DNA from: Rivularia sp. MS3
GTDB lineage: Bacteria > Cyanobacteriota > Cyanobacteriia > Cyanobacteriales > Nostocaceae
Assembly (NCBI GenBank): GCA_019192545.1
Contig: JAHCMI010000024.1
Span: 38,218-102,217 of the forward strand
Length of the DNA: 64,000 bases
Direction: 5' to 3'
The translations under genes were made by a program, and so were the position numbers. Each line of letters starts with the position of its first letter. The stretch's first letter is position 1. Below the pieces are notes generated by a model. That model was given only the letters and a program-made list of their open reading frames with translations. It had not been told where the DNA came from and did not search any database. Shown one piece after another: positions 54,054 through 63,082 of the stretch.

Positions 54054-55358
54054 ATGAAAGAACTTACAAAAAACAATTATTCGGGATTTGTAATACGCAA
54101 TTTAGTGCGTTACGGTTTGACAGCATTGCTTGGTATTGTTTTGGTTGGTGAGTCGGTAGGTGCAAGAGCGGAAAGTGTGAGGGTTGAGGTAGCGCAGCAG
54201 CAGACAGTAACAGATTTAAATGCAATTACTGTAAAGGCAGAAAAGCTTTCCCAAGAAGGCTTGCGATTATTTGAGCAAGGTACCGCAGAATCACTAAAAC
54301 AGGCTATTAATAAATGGAAAGAAGCGCTTCTTTTGTGGGAAAAGGTGGGAGAGAGAAAGAAAAAAAGGATTACTCTTACTGTTATTGGTAGAGCTTACAA
54401 TTTATTAGGAAACAAACAACAAGCATTACAGATATATTACCAAGTATTACCTTTAGTGCGCGAAGTTAAGGATAAAAATCAAGAAGCAAAAACTCTTAAT
54501 AGTATTGGCAAACTCTACTCGGATTTAGGAGATAAACAGCAAGCACTTAAATTCTACAATCAAGCATTACCTTTAGTGCGCGAGGTTGGTGATAGAAATG
54601 GAGAAGCAATAATTCTTAATAATATTGGTCATGTCTACAATTTATTAAAAGATAAACAGCAAGCACTTAAATTCTACAATCAAGCATTACCTTTAAGGCG
54701 TGAAGTTGAAGACAAAAGTGGAGAAGCAGCAACTCTTAATAATATTGGTGGTGTCTACTCGGATTTGGGAGATAAACAGCAAGCACTTAAATTCTACAAT
54801 CAAGCATTACCTTTAGTGCGTGAGGTTGGTGATAGAAATGGAGAAGCAATAATTCTTAATGGTATTGGTAGTGTCTACTCGGATTTAGGAGATAAACAGC
54901 AAGCACTCAAATTCTACAACCAAGCATTATCTTTAAGGCGTGAAGTTGGCGATAAAACTGGAGAAGCAACAACTCTTAATAATATTGGTAGTGTCTACTC
55001 GGATTTAGGAGATAAACAGCAAGCACTCAAATTCTACAACCAAGCATTATCTTTAAGGCGTGAAGTTGGCGATAAAACTGGAGAAGCAACAACTCTTAAT
55101 AATATTGGTCTTGTCTACAATGATTTAGGAGATAAACAGCAAGCACTCAAATTCTACAACCAAGCACTGCCTTTAAGGCGTGAAGTTGGCGATAAAACTG
55201 GAGAAGCAACAACTCTTATTAATATTGGTGCTGTCTACTCAGATTTAGGAGATAAACAGCAGGCACTCAAATTCTTCAACCAAGCGTCACCTTTAATGCG
55301 CGAAGTTGGTGATAAAAGTGGAGAAGCAGCAATTCTTAATAATATTGGTGCTGTCTAG
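54054..55358 (+). CDS. TPR-CHAT protein, N-terminal part ended by an internal amber codon
   Basis: 434 residues from the ATG at 54054; the frame is open to a TTG at 54018. A hydrophobic N-terminal segment (about 13-37) with AVRAESV-like sequence after it is a signal peptide or anchor. From residue 65 come TPR units; from about 54421 the DNA has 120-bp repeats, each encoding a 40-residue TPR (GDKQQALKFYNQALPL, GEATTLNNIG). The frame stops at TAG 55356-55358 in GAV*HSLGDKQQ, where every sister repeat has TAC (Tyr). The same frame continues through to the CHAT domain, so this is one gene with a nonsense change rather than two genes. Confidence 0.85.
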   Translation: MKELTKNNYSGFVIRNLVRYGLTALLGIVLVGESVGARAESVRVEVAQQQTVTDLNAITVKAEKLSQEGLRLFEQGTAESLKQAINKWKEALLLWEKVGERKKKRITLTVIGRAYNLLGNKQQALQIYYQVLPLVREVKDKNQEAKTLNSIGKLYSDLGDKQQALKFYNQALPLVREVGDRNGEAIILNNIGHVYNLLKDKQQALKFYNQALPLRREVEDKSGEAATLNNIGGVYSDLGDKQQALKFYNQALPLVREVGDRNGEAIILNGIGSVYSDLGDKQQALKFYNQALSLRREVGDKTGEATTLNNIGSVYSDLGDKQQALKFYNQALSLRREVGDKTGEATTLNNIGLVYNDLGDKQQALKFYNQALPLRREVGDKTGEATTLINIGAVYSDLGDKQQALKFFNQASPLMREVGDKSGEAAILNNIGAV

Positions 55359-55860
55359 CATTCATTAGGAGATAAACAGCAGGCACTAAAATTCTTCAAC
55401 CAAGCATTACCTTTAGTACGCGAAGCTGAAGATAAAAGTCAAGAAGCAATAACTCTCAATAATATTGGTCTTGTCTACCATTCATTAGGAGATAAACAGC
55501 AAGCGCTCAAATTCTACAACCAAGCATTGCCTTTAAGCCGTGAAGTTGAAGATAAAAGTCGAGAAGCGACAACTCTCAATAATATTGGTCTTGTCTACCA
55601 TTCATTAGGAGATAAACAGCAAGCGCTCAAATTCTACAACCAAGCATTGCCTTTAAGCCGTGAAGTTGAAGATAAAAGTCGAGAAGCGACAACTCTCAAT
55701 AATATTGGTGGTGTTTACAATTTCTTAGGAGATAAACAGCAAGCACTTAAATTCTTGAATCAAGCATTACCTCTAATGCGTGAAGTTGGATATAAAAGTG
55801 GACAAGCAACAACTCTTAGCAATATCGCTTTTGTACACAGAGATAATGGCAATCTCCAAG
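54421..55860 (+). repeat. twelve 120-bp tandem repeats encoding TPRs
   Basis: Unit boundaries at GATAAACAGCAAGCACT recur exactly every 120 bp (54541, 54661, … 55741); the first unit at 54421 is more diverged. Neighbouring units such as 54901 and 55021 differ at few positions, which shows recent expansion by unequal exchange. The period is a multiple of three, so the frame is kept. Confidence 0.9.
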
Positions 55861-57536
55861 CCGCAATCACCAATAGCAAAGCCGCAATCGATATTATCGA
55901 AGACTTACGCACAAAAATAGATAGCAACGACTTACGTACATCCTACTTCGCCACAGTACTAGATACCTACAAAGTCCACATCGACATATTAATGCAACTG
56001 GACAAGCAAAATCCTAATCAAGGATACGACGTTCAAGCACTCAACGCCAGCGAAAAATCTCGCGCTAGGGGACTTTTAGAACTACTAACTGAAGCTAATG
56101 CCGATATTCGTAAAGGTATAAGCCCCGAACTTTTAGCACGAGAAAAAAGTTTGTTGCAAAAAATAGGAGCTAAACAAAAACGGTATATTGAGTTAGATGG
56201 TAAGCCACAAGCACAAGAATTAAAAAAAGAGCTGCAACAAGAAATTGAAAGCATAATTAACCAACACGAACAACTAAAAACAATAATTCGTACTAGCAAT
56301 CCCGAATACGCAGCACTCAAATATCCCGAGCCGTTAAACTTAACGCAAATCCAACAACAATTAGATAAAGACACCGTACTTTTACAATATTCTTTGGGTA
56401 AAGAGCGCAGCTATTTATGGACGGTAACTCCTAACTCTCTCGATAGCTACAAATTACCAAAACGAGAAGAAATAGAATCAGCAGCAAATAAATTCAAGGA
56501 ATTATTGAAAAAATGTGAATTCATAAAATGCCAAGATTTATCCGCAGCACAAAAAGCCAAAGATTTTCAAGAAATTTCCCAAGCTGCAACTCAACTTAGT
56601 AAATTGATTTTCGCTCCGGTTTCTAACAAATTGGGTAAAAAGCGTTTGGTGATTGTCGCAGATGGTGCGTTACTTGAAATTCCCTTCGCTGCATTATCGG
56701 AACCAAATCAAACTAATTATCAACCACTGCTCATCAATCGCGAAATTGTAAATCTACCTTCGATAAGCGCGATCGCTATTCACCGAAACGAACTAAAACA
56801 GCGTCAAACCGCTCCCAAAACTTTAGCCGTGCTTGCCGATGCGGTATTTTCTGCTGATGACGAGCGAGTCACTGGTAAACCTCCGGCTCTAGCTCCGGAA
56901 ATGGATTTAAGAGATTTGACGATGAGAAAAGCCGCGAAAAACTACAACCGCGCTGGATGGCAAAGGCTAAAAGGTACCCGCACCGAAGCGGAAGAAATTT
57001 TAAAATTAATACCAGCTTCGCAAACCTTGCAAGCTTATGATTTCGATGCTAACTACAACTGGGTTACTAACAAACAGCTAAAACAATATCGCTTCATCCA
57101 TTTAGCTACTCACGGTTTTGCAAATCCAGATAATCCCGAATTATCAGGAATTTTACTCTCGGTAGTAGATAAACAACGTAAACCATTAGATAGAGTCAAC
57201 CTGCTCCTCGGTGATATTTTTAACTTAGATTGGGGTGCAGATTTAGTTGTATTGAGTGCTTGCGAAACGGGTTTAGGTAAAGGTGTTCCAGGTGAGGGAT
57301 TAATTGGTTTGACGCGAGGGCTGATGTATGCAGGTGCAGAACACGCCGTAATTTCTTTATGGCAAGTTGACGACACGGCAACATCTAAATTAATACCGCA
57401 AATGTATAAAGCAATATTAGATAAAAAAGTTTCTCCCGCAACTGCTTTGCGTCAGGCTCAATTACAAATGTGGCAGCAAAAAGAATGGCGCAATCCCTAT
57501 TACTGGGCAGCCTTTACTTCTCAGGGTGAATGGTAA
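55359..57536 (+). CDS. TPR-CHAT protein, C-terminal part with caspase-like CHAT domain
   Basis: The frame is continuous with 54054-55358 across the amber codon; an independent start would be the TTG at 55527. After four or five more TPRs (to about 55860) there is a long helical linker, then the CHAT domain: KRLVIVADGALLEIPFAAL, RFIHLATHGFANPDNPELSG with the catalytic His, and VVLSACETGLGKGVPGEGL with the catalytic Cys. The dyad is intact. The C-terminus PYYWAAFTSQGEW is the standard CHAT ending. CHAT domains are caspase-like proteases; TPR-CHAT proteins act as sensor-proteases in several bacterial systems. The predicted export signal of the N-terminal part suggests a periplasmic or anchored enzyme. 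Confidence 0.88.
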   Translation, partial: HSLGDKQQALKFFNQALPLVREAEDKSQEAITLNNIGLVYHSLGDKQQALKFYNQALPLSREVEDKSREATTLNNIGLVYHSLGDKQQALKFYNQALPLSREVEDKSREATTLNNIGGVYNFLGDKQQALKFLNQALPLMREVGYKSGQATTLSNIAFVHRDNGNLQAAITNSKAAIDIIEDLRTKIDSNDLRTSYFATVLDTYKVHIDILMQLDKQNPNQGYDVQALNASEKSRARGLLELLTEANADIRKGISPELLAREKSLLQKIGAKQKRYIELDGKPQAQELKKELQQEIESIINQHEQLKTIIRTSNPEYAALKYPEPLNLTQIQQQLDKDTVLLQYSLGKERSYLWTVTPNSLDSYKLPKREEIESAANKFKELLKKCEFIKCQDLSAAQKAKDFQEISQAATQLSKLIFAPVSNKLGKKRLVIVADGALLEIPFAALSEPNQTNYQPLLINREIVNLPSISAIAIHRNELKQRQTAPKTLAVLADAVFSADDERVTGKPPALAPEMDLRDLTMRKAAKNYNRAGWQRLKGTRTEAEEILKLIPASQTLQAYDFDANYNWVTNKQLKQYRFIHLATHGFANPDNPELSGILLSVVDKQRKPLDRVNLLLGDIFNLDWGADLVVLSACETGLGKGVPGEGLIGLTRGLMYAGAEHAVISLWQVDDTATSKLIPQMYKAILDKKVSPATALRQAQLQMWQQKEWRNPYYWAAFTSQGEW

Positions 57537-57725
57537 GTATAATTCGTAATTCGTAATTCGTAATTCGTAATTGCTCTTATTCCTTAAGAAAATTACTGAT
57601 TAGAAAAACCGCAGAGACGCAGAGAGCGTAGAGGAAAGAAGTGTACAGAGAACGATTATTTTTTAGGGTAAGGGAAATAAGAGTTTTGATTAGTCCAAAT
57701 ATTGAATCAAGGAGTATTTCCAACA
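57537..57725. repeat. AATTCGT tandem repeat and spacer
   Basis: AATTCGTAATTCGTAATTCGTAATTCGTAATTG (57540-57572), five copies of a heptamer. Then 'ccgcagagacgcagagagcgtagagg'. AAGGAG at 57709-57714 is the ribosome binding site of the next gene. Confidence 0.8.
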
Positions 57726-58661
57726 ATGAATAAAAAGTTTTTCGGATTCTTAATTACCGGGCTTCTTAGCATTACAACAATCGGCTATCGGGCATCAGTA
57801 CAAGCACAAGTTAAATCCGAATCGCAGCAAAATACAACACCAAAATATATCAGTGCCGATGCAGCTGGTAAACTGGCAAGCGACGGTAAACCTTTTATCC
57901 CTTCTGGTTTGGGACGTGCTGCAAAACCCACGGAAGGCAATTCTAGAGGCATTCCCACCGGTATAGATAACCGCATTCCGATGTTAAGTCAAAAATATCC
58001 TTGGTCGGCAATTGGACGTGTTCAAGGTACTGTAAATGATGGCAGCAACTATCACTGCACGGGAAGCTTAATTGCAGATAACCTTGTTTTAACTAATGCT
58101 CATTGCGTTATTAATCCCGATACTGGTGAATTTAGCGCTAAAGTTGAATTTATACCCAACGTCATCGATAAGAATTACCGAGATATAGCGCAAGTTGAGC
58201 GAGTAATTTACGGTACTAATTTCAAAAATGACCCTAACGCAATGGCAAACGATTGGGCAATTATCAAAATTAGCCAACCTCTAGGTAGAAAATACGGTCA
58301 TTTGGGATGGAAATCGATACCTTCTGCGGTACTTGCTCGTAATAAAAAAGCTTTCTTTTTTGTTGGTTATTCAGGTGATTTCCCCACTCAAAAATATCAA
58401 AAATATTTTACCGCCGGTTCCGGATGGACTGCAAGTTATGAAGCGGGATGCAGCATTACCGGAGAAAACAAAGGTTCGTTATTACACGATTGCGCTACAG
58501 CAGGAGGTTCTTCGGGTGGAGCAATCATCGGTGTAATTGGTGGCAATCCCTATATTGTTGCTCTTAATAATGCCGAAGTAAAAAATACATACATCGGACG
58601 AGATATTACTAATTTAGCCGTAAAAATATCTACTATAGAGCAAGCTTTGAATAGTAATTAA
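57726..58661 (+). CDS. secreted trypsin-like serine protease
   Basis: 311 residues from the ATG at 57726 with AAGGAG 11 bases upstream; the TTG at 57702 is unlikely. Signal peptide 1-27 (FFGFLITGLLSITTIGYRAS). The S1 catalytic triad is complete: LVLTNAHCVI (His), ANDWAIIKI (Asp) and ATAGGSSGGAIIG (Ser). A Cys pair around the His (HCTGSLIADN, NAHC) and another (GCSITG, DCATAGG) suggest disulfides. Compared with trypsin the N-terminal segment before the domain (about 60 residues) may be a pro-region. It follows the TPR-CHAT gene by 189 bp on the same strand; they may work together, which is not shown by sequence. Confidence 0.9.
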   Translation: MNKKFFGFLITGLLSITTIGYRASVQAQVKSESQQNTTPKYISADAAGKLASDGKPFIPSGLGRAAKPTEGNSRGIPTGIDNRIPMLSQKYPWSAIGRVQGTVNDGSNYHCTGSLIADNLVLTNAHCVINPDTGEFSAKVEFIPNVIDKNYRDIAQVERVIYGTNFKNDPNAMANDWAIIKISQPLGRKYGHLGWKSIPSAVLARNKKAFFFVGYSGDFPTQKYQKYFTAGSGWTASYEAGCSITGENKGSLLHDCATAGGSSGGAIIGVIGGNPYIVALNNAEVKNTYIGRDITNLAVKISTIEQALNSN

Positions 58662-58730
58662 TAAGTTTGTAGTTGCGCTAAAGCAGCAACATATTTGGCG
58701 AAGACGGCGCAACTACGAACCTTTATGCAA

Positions 58731-61700
58731 TTAACTGACTTTTAATTTCTCTTCGTCCACGGCGACGAAATATTCTGGTTTCTGAATTTCTTCTATCTCA
58801 ACGTCTTCAACTACTGCTAAAAATTCAGAGTTAGCAATAATTGCCGTGTCTGTGGTACGACTAAATAATCCACTACGACGACGGAATTCTTGGAAGCTTA
58901 ATTGTCCGAATTCAAGATTAATTAAACCAATTTTATCGGTACCTACTTGAAAATCTGCAATTGTATCGGCTTCATCTTTAATATTACCGCCGTCACCGGG
59001 TTGCAATACAAATGTATCTATACCGGAGCCGCCGTCTAATTTATCTTTGCCTTTACCACCAAATAAAATATCGTCGTCGTCGTTACCGATTAATGTATCG
59101 TTACCAGATTCACCGAAGAAAGTATCGTTTCCATCTCCAGTATAACGACCATCACCACCAAAGTTTAAGAACTCAGCGCCGTTAATTTCTTGATTAAGAA
59201 AACTACCGATAACTATATCGTCTTTTTTACCGGTTTTGGCTTTAGCAATTAATAAAGTTGCTTGATTCTCTTTATTAACGTCAATGATTCCGTGGTAAGC
59301 TCCGTTGTCTTCTTGACGGATTCTTAATTTGTCAAAATCTTCTACTGGTAATTCATCGATGGATTCATAAGCTCTCACACCGAGCAAATCGCCAATTAAA
59401 CCTTGCTGACCGATTATATTATTAAAAGCTCTAACTACTCTACCGTGTTCGCTACCAAAATCTGTAGCAAATTCCGATATTGTACCAAAATCCATTTGAA
59501 AAGCTTCGTCGGCAGTTACCGCTAATTCTGGATTCCCGGCAATACTTTTTTCTCCTACAAAGCTGCGGGAAAATACCGAAACATCGGCGAATTTTTCCGG
59601 TGCTTGAGTTCCTTCGACTCTCCCATCGACATCGTATATATCTTCATTTGCATCGTCAAATAAGGGATTTTCATCGCGATTTCTTGCAGAAGGTGGATCT
59701 AAAGCAGTAATTGTTCTCGCACCTTCGGTATTACCAGACAAAAAGTTGTTATTTTCCAATAAAAGCCCGTCGCGGTAAATTCTTCCCATTTCTGAATTTA
59801 CCAAAGAACCCAAACTATGACCAATTAAATTTAAACTTTGAGCAGCTTGTTGAGTGTCAATTCCGTAAAAATCATTCAACGCCTTGACAGCAAATTCTGC
59901 AACCGGGCTAATCCAAGTAGCCGCTCGGAAGTTACCTTTACCAGGAATCCCAAACTCAACTCCTAACGCTTCGGAATTATTATAAGCCGCTTCTCTCCAA
60001 TCTAATAAAAGCACGCGATCGCCTGGTTTTGTTTGAGCAATTTTTTGGGCGGTATTAGCTATTTTACCGTCTGGGGCATCATTCCAACCGTGGACTATCA
60101 GCCATGTTTGTTGTGCACCTGTAGGGTTATTAACTTCTACAAAACCAACTTTACGCAAACTGGGATTATTTTCTACAGTTTGATTGAATAAAACCCCTTC
60201 TTCGCTGCCCCCAGTTACAAATCCCTGTACTGCTAAAGTTGAGTCAGTCAGATTTGGTGGTAATGTATAAGGACCATTGATTCCGGTAATTGTATTGATT
60301 GTTGTTTGCGAACCCTCAGCTTGCAAACTCATGGTTTGATTGCTACCGGTACCATCGGATGCAAGTTTGACGTTATAGGTTTGTTGATTTCCTTCTACTT
60401 TGGTTGGTGTAATTTCTTGGATGTAACCAGCATCATCACCTACGGTTGTAATATTTGTTTGATTGCTATTCTGAGGTATTGGTGAATTTGACGCTGCAAT
60501 ATTATTTGTTTGAGTTGTAACGGTAAGCTCAAAATTTACTTCTTCATCTGGTTTCAAAAATACGTTTACCGTATCCAAAGATAATGGCGAATCTTCGCTG
60601 CTACTGGTAGAAATAATATTACTGGAATCTTCGTCACCAATATTTAAAATAGCTGTATCTTGATTACCTAAAGTTGCACCACCAGTCAAATTTACTAAAG
60701 ATAAATTAACAGTTTCGCTACCTTCTTTTAAATCATCGCTGAAAATCGGAATACTGACATTTTTCTCAATTTCTCCATCTCTGAAATTAAGCACGATAGG
60801 AGTATTATCAAAATCTTCCCCAGCAGTAGCAGTACCGTTAATTAAATTAACCGTAGCGCTAACTTCTCCTAAATTCCCCTCGGTACGAATTACCTTAGCC
60901 GATAAAGTCGATATTCCCGATTCAAAAGTATTAAATTCAGCTTTTTCAAATTCTAGTTTACCAGGACTTTGATTGGGATTAATATTATTATTCCGAGCAA
61001 ATTCAATTAATTCTTTTCCAGCTTCAGTTTCATCCCAATCATTAGAATTAGAATTTGAATTTGAATTATTTACATCTTCAAAAGGAATCGCTTTGCCTGC
61101 CGCACCTTTAACATGAAAAATAATATCGTTGTAATCAGTATCGGAATTTTGATCTAAACGTAAATCCTCCATTCCGAACACGCCACCATCAATTGTTCCC
61201 TTTACCAACTGCATGATTTGAACTGCGTTTTCGGGGTTAGCCTCTGACAAAGAAAATAAAGGAAGTTTATCGCCATCAACTGCCGGATTCTCTAAAACTT
61301 CCTCAAAATCACCTTGGGGAATCAACATCAAAGCGAAATTGTCCCCAGCATTCATTTTAAAAGTTTGAATTCCCGAATAATCGCCTTCGTTTCTATCTTT
61401 TTCCCCCAATTCTCCCGTAAACTTAGCACCTTCAGCATCATCATTGACAACAATATAACCACTTGCAGAATTACTCAAAACCCGACGAGCGGCTTCTTGA
61501 ATGTATTCATCGGAACCGGGATTTAAACCTTCCATGCCCGTCAAATTAAAAATACCCAGTTCGCTTTCATAACCACCAGCATCAAACAAGAAATCAATGG
61601 TAAATTTACCAGTAGTATCGACAGTAAATACACCATTATCTAAATTTGAACTTAAAACAGCTTGCGGTAAAAGAGTAAGTTCGGCATCTTCAGTTGATAT

Positions 61701-61826
61701 CGGATTTTGAAAGCTTCCCGCGTTATTATCAACTGGTAAAATATCTGCATTTAACGAGCTATCAACTATTAAAAAATTAGTATTCTCCGAATTAGAACTT
61801 ATTATCTGATTTTCAAAACTATCCAT
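58731..61826 (-). CDS. secreted RTX protein with DUF4114, Calx-beta and lipase-like domains
   Basis: 1031 residues, no N-terminal signal peptide, export probably by a type I system through the C-terminal signal. Domains in order: a DUF4114-type domain (about 60-240, ending with DTDYNDIIFHVKG); Ser-Asn run; Calx-beta (about 288-400, VNLINGTATAGEDFDNTP); a linker; a lipase-like alpha/beta-hydrolase (about 565-830) with LIVHGWND and the nucleophile motif IGHSLGS (668-674); and calcium-binding GGxGxDxLxG nonapeptides near 905-965 (GNDTFFGESGNDTLIGNDDD). The His and Asp of the triad cannot be fixed by eye. Likely an extracellular hydrolase, perhaps phospholipase-like. The start is ATG at 61826. 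Confidence 0.88.
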   Translation of the reverse strand: MDSFENQIISSNSENTNFLIVDSSLNADILPVDNNAGSFQNPISTEDAELTLLPQAVLSSNLDNGVFTVDTTGKFTIDFLFDAGGYESELGIFNLTGMEGLNPGSDEYIQEAARRVLSNSASGYIVVNDDAEGAKFTGELGEKDRNEGDYSGIQTFKMNAGDNFALMLIPQGDFEEVLENPAVDGDKLPLFSLSEANPENAVQIMQLVKGTIDGGVFGMEDLRLDQNSDTDYNDIIFHVKGAAGKAIPFEDVNNSNSNSNSNDWDETEAGKELIEFARNNNINPNQSPGKLEFEKAEFNTFESGISTLSAKVIRTEGNLGEVSATVNLINGTATAGEDFDNTPIVLNFRDGEIEKNVSIPIFSDDLKEGSETVNLSLVNLTGGATLGNQDTAILNIGDEDSSNIISTSSSEDSPLSLDTVNVFLKPDEEVNFELTVTTQTNNIAASNSPIPQNSNQTNITTVGDDAGYIQEITPTKVEGNQQTYNVKLASDGTGSNQTMSLQAEGSQTTINTITGINGPYTLPPNLTDSTLAVQGFVTGGSEEGVLFNQTVENNPSLRKVGFVEVNNPTGAQQTWLIVHGWNDAPDGKIANTAQKIAQTKPGDRVLLLDWREAAYNNSEALGVEFGIPGKGNFRAATWISPVAEFAVKALNDFYGIDTQQAAQSLNLIGHSLGSLVNSEMGRIYRDGLLLENNNFLSGNTEGARTITALDPPSARNRDENPLFDDANEDIYDVDGRVEGTQAPEKFADVSVFSRSFVGEKSIAGNPELAVTADEAFQMDFGTISEFATDFGSEHGRVVRAFNNIIGQQGLIGDLLGVRAYESIDELPVEDFDKLRIRQEDNGAYHGIIDVNKENQATLLIAKAKTGKKDDIVIGSFLNQEINGAEFLNFGGDGRYTGDGNDTFFGESGNDTLIGNDDDDILFGGKGKDKLDGGSGIDTFVLQPGDGGNIKDEADTIADFQVGTDKIGLINLEFGQLSFQEFRRRSGLFSRTTDTAIIANSEFLAVVEDVEIEEIQKPEYFVAVDEEKLKVS

Positions 61827-62449
61827 AATCTTGATTAAATAATATCTACGTCAATTCGATAGTGATTTTTTCACCAAAAATATAAAACCATTAGACGTAG
61901 CATCAAATTCAGAATCAAATATGAAATTGCCGCGTGTAAATTAGTAACAAGTAAGGTACATTAATATGTAGCTTTGTATGGAAATATGGAAATATTGATT
62001 TTAGTCAAAGCTATTTTTATCACAACCTTGACTAAAAATATATTTACATAAATTATCTTTTTAATTATCTTTTGCAGACTACCCTACTGGCTATAAAGCT
62101 CAATATCAAGACAATTTTGTGTTGATGATACTAATGTTACTTACTTCTTTCTCAGTGTAGAGTAATTTATATCACAATTGCACAAAAAATACAGAAAAAA
62201 TCTTGCGATCGCGATTGCAGCAGTTGAAAGGTTAAAGGTTATTAACTCCCCCCCCTCTCCCTCTCCCCCACTCTCCCCATCTCCCCCACTCTCCCCATCT
62301 CCCCCCATCTCCCTCTCCCCCACTCTCCCCATCTCCCCATCTCCCCCTCTCCCCATCTCCCCATCTCCCCCCCTCTTCCACCTAATTCCTAACTTACTTT
62401 CCCCAAAACGCGGTATATTTTCTGATATAAGCGTTGGGGGGAAGGATAG
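61827..62449. other. 623 bp intergenic with long C/T-rich repeat
   Basis: The right part holds a CTCCCC-type simple repeat (62247-62372). A GCGATCGCGATTGC stretch is at 62206-62219. Left of it AT-rich DNA with the RTX gene promoter on the minus strand. Two overlapping frames on either strand across the repeat are simple repeats, not genes. GGGGGGAAGG before 62450 is the ribosome binding site of the ParA gene. Confidence 0.6.
62247..62372. repeat. C/T-rich simple repeat (CTCCCCATCTCCCC)
   Basis: 126 bp of pyrimidines on the + strand made of CTCCCC, CATCTCCCC and CCCTCTCCC units. It is the largest of several related tracts in the window. Confidence 0.85.
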
Positions 62450-63082
62450 ATGCCAAAAGTTATAGCTATCCTAAATGGAAAAGGAGGAGTTGGTAAAACC
62501 ACTACCTCGATAAATCTTGCTGCATCTTTTGGAGAGAAAAAAAAGGTACTTTTGGTAGATGCTGATGTGCAAGGTTCGGCTAGCTGGTGGTTCTCAAGGA
62601 GTGATTCGGGGATGGGGTTCGATCTATCTCAAGAGACAAATCCAAAATTATTAAGTAGTTTACGTTCTATAAAAGGTTACGATTTAGTAGTAGTCGATAC
62701 TCCTCCAGCGCTGCATTCTCGATCGCTAGCAGCAGTAGTCACAAATGCAGATTATTTGGTTTTGCCAACACCCCCAGCGCCAATGGATTTAGCTGCTTTG
62801 ATTGATACAGTCAAAGAAGCAGTTGCTCCGGTGGGTACTCCCCATCGAGTACTGTTAACAAAAGTTGATACGCGAAGTTTGAGAGAAGCAATCGAAGCTC
62901 AAAATACTCTTTTAAATTTGGGAATTCCCGCTTGTAATGCATTTATTCGTATTTACAAAGCCCATGAAAGAGCGGCGCTCGATGGGGTAGCGATTACTCA
63001 ATGGCGAGGAAAAAACGCACGGGAGGCGGAATCTGACTATCGCCGAGTAGCTGATGAATTACAGCGTGATTGGAGGAAATAA
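62450..63082 (+). CDS. ParA/MinD-family ATPase, candidate McdA
   Basis: 210 residues. The deviant Walker [13 protein letters not shown] (residues 9-20) has the signature lysine; [15 protein letters not shown] is the A' motif and [14 protein letters not shown] the Walker B. Size and sequence fit small ParA-type ATPases that position cargo on the nucleoid: plasmid ParA, or the carboxysome ATPase McdA of type 2, which keeps the signature lysine. The gene overlaps the next by one base (TAATG) and has a strong GGGGGAAGG site. A dimeric ATP-bound form binding DNA is expected. Plasmid origin is not indicated by neighbours. Confidence 0.85.
   Translation: MPKVIAILNGKGGVGKTTTSINLAASFGEKKKVLLVDADVQGSASWWFSRSDSGMGFDLSQETNPKLLSSLRSIKGYDLVVVDTPPALHSRSLAAVVTNADYLVLPTPPAPMDLAALIDTVKEAVAPVGTPHRVLLTKVDTRSLREAIEAQNTLLNLGIPACNAFIRIYKAHERAALDGVAITQWRGKNAREAESDYRRVADELQRDWRK

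Noticed and set aside
54421..55860. CRISPR array
   Set aside because: The regular 120-bp units are coding TPR repeats with no unique spacers; the whole unit is repeated.
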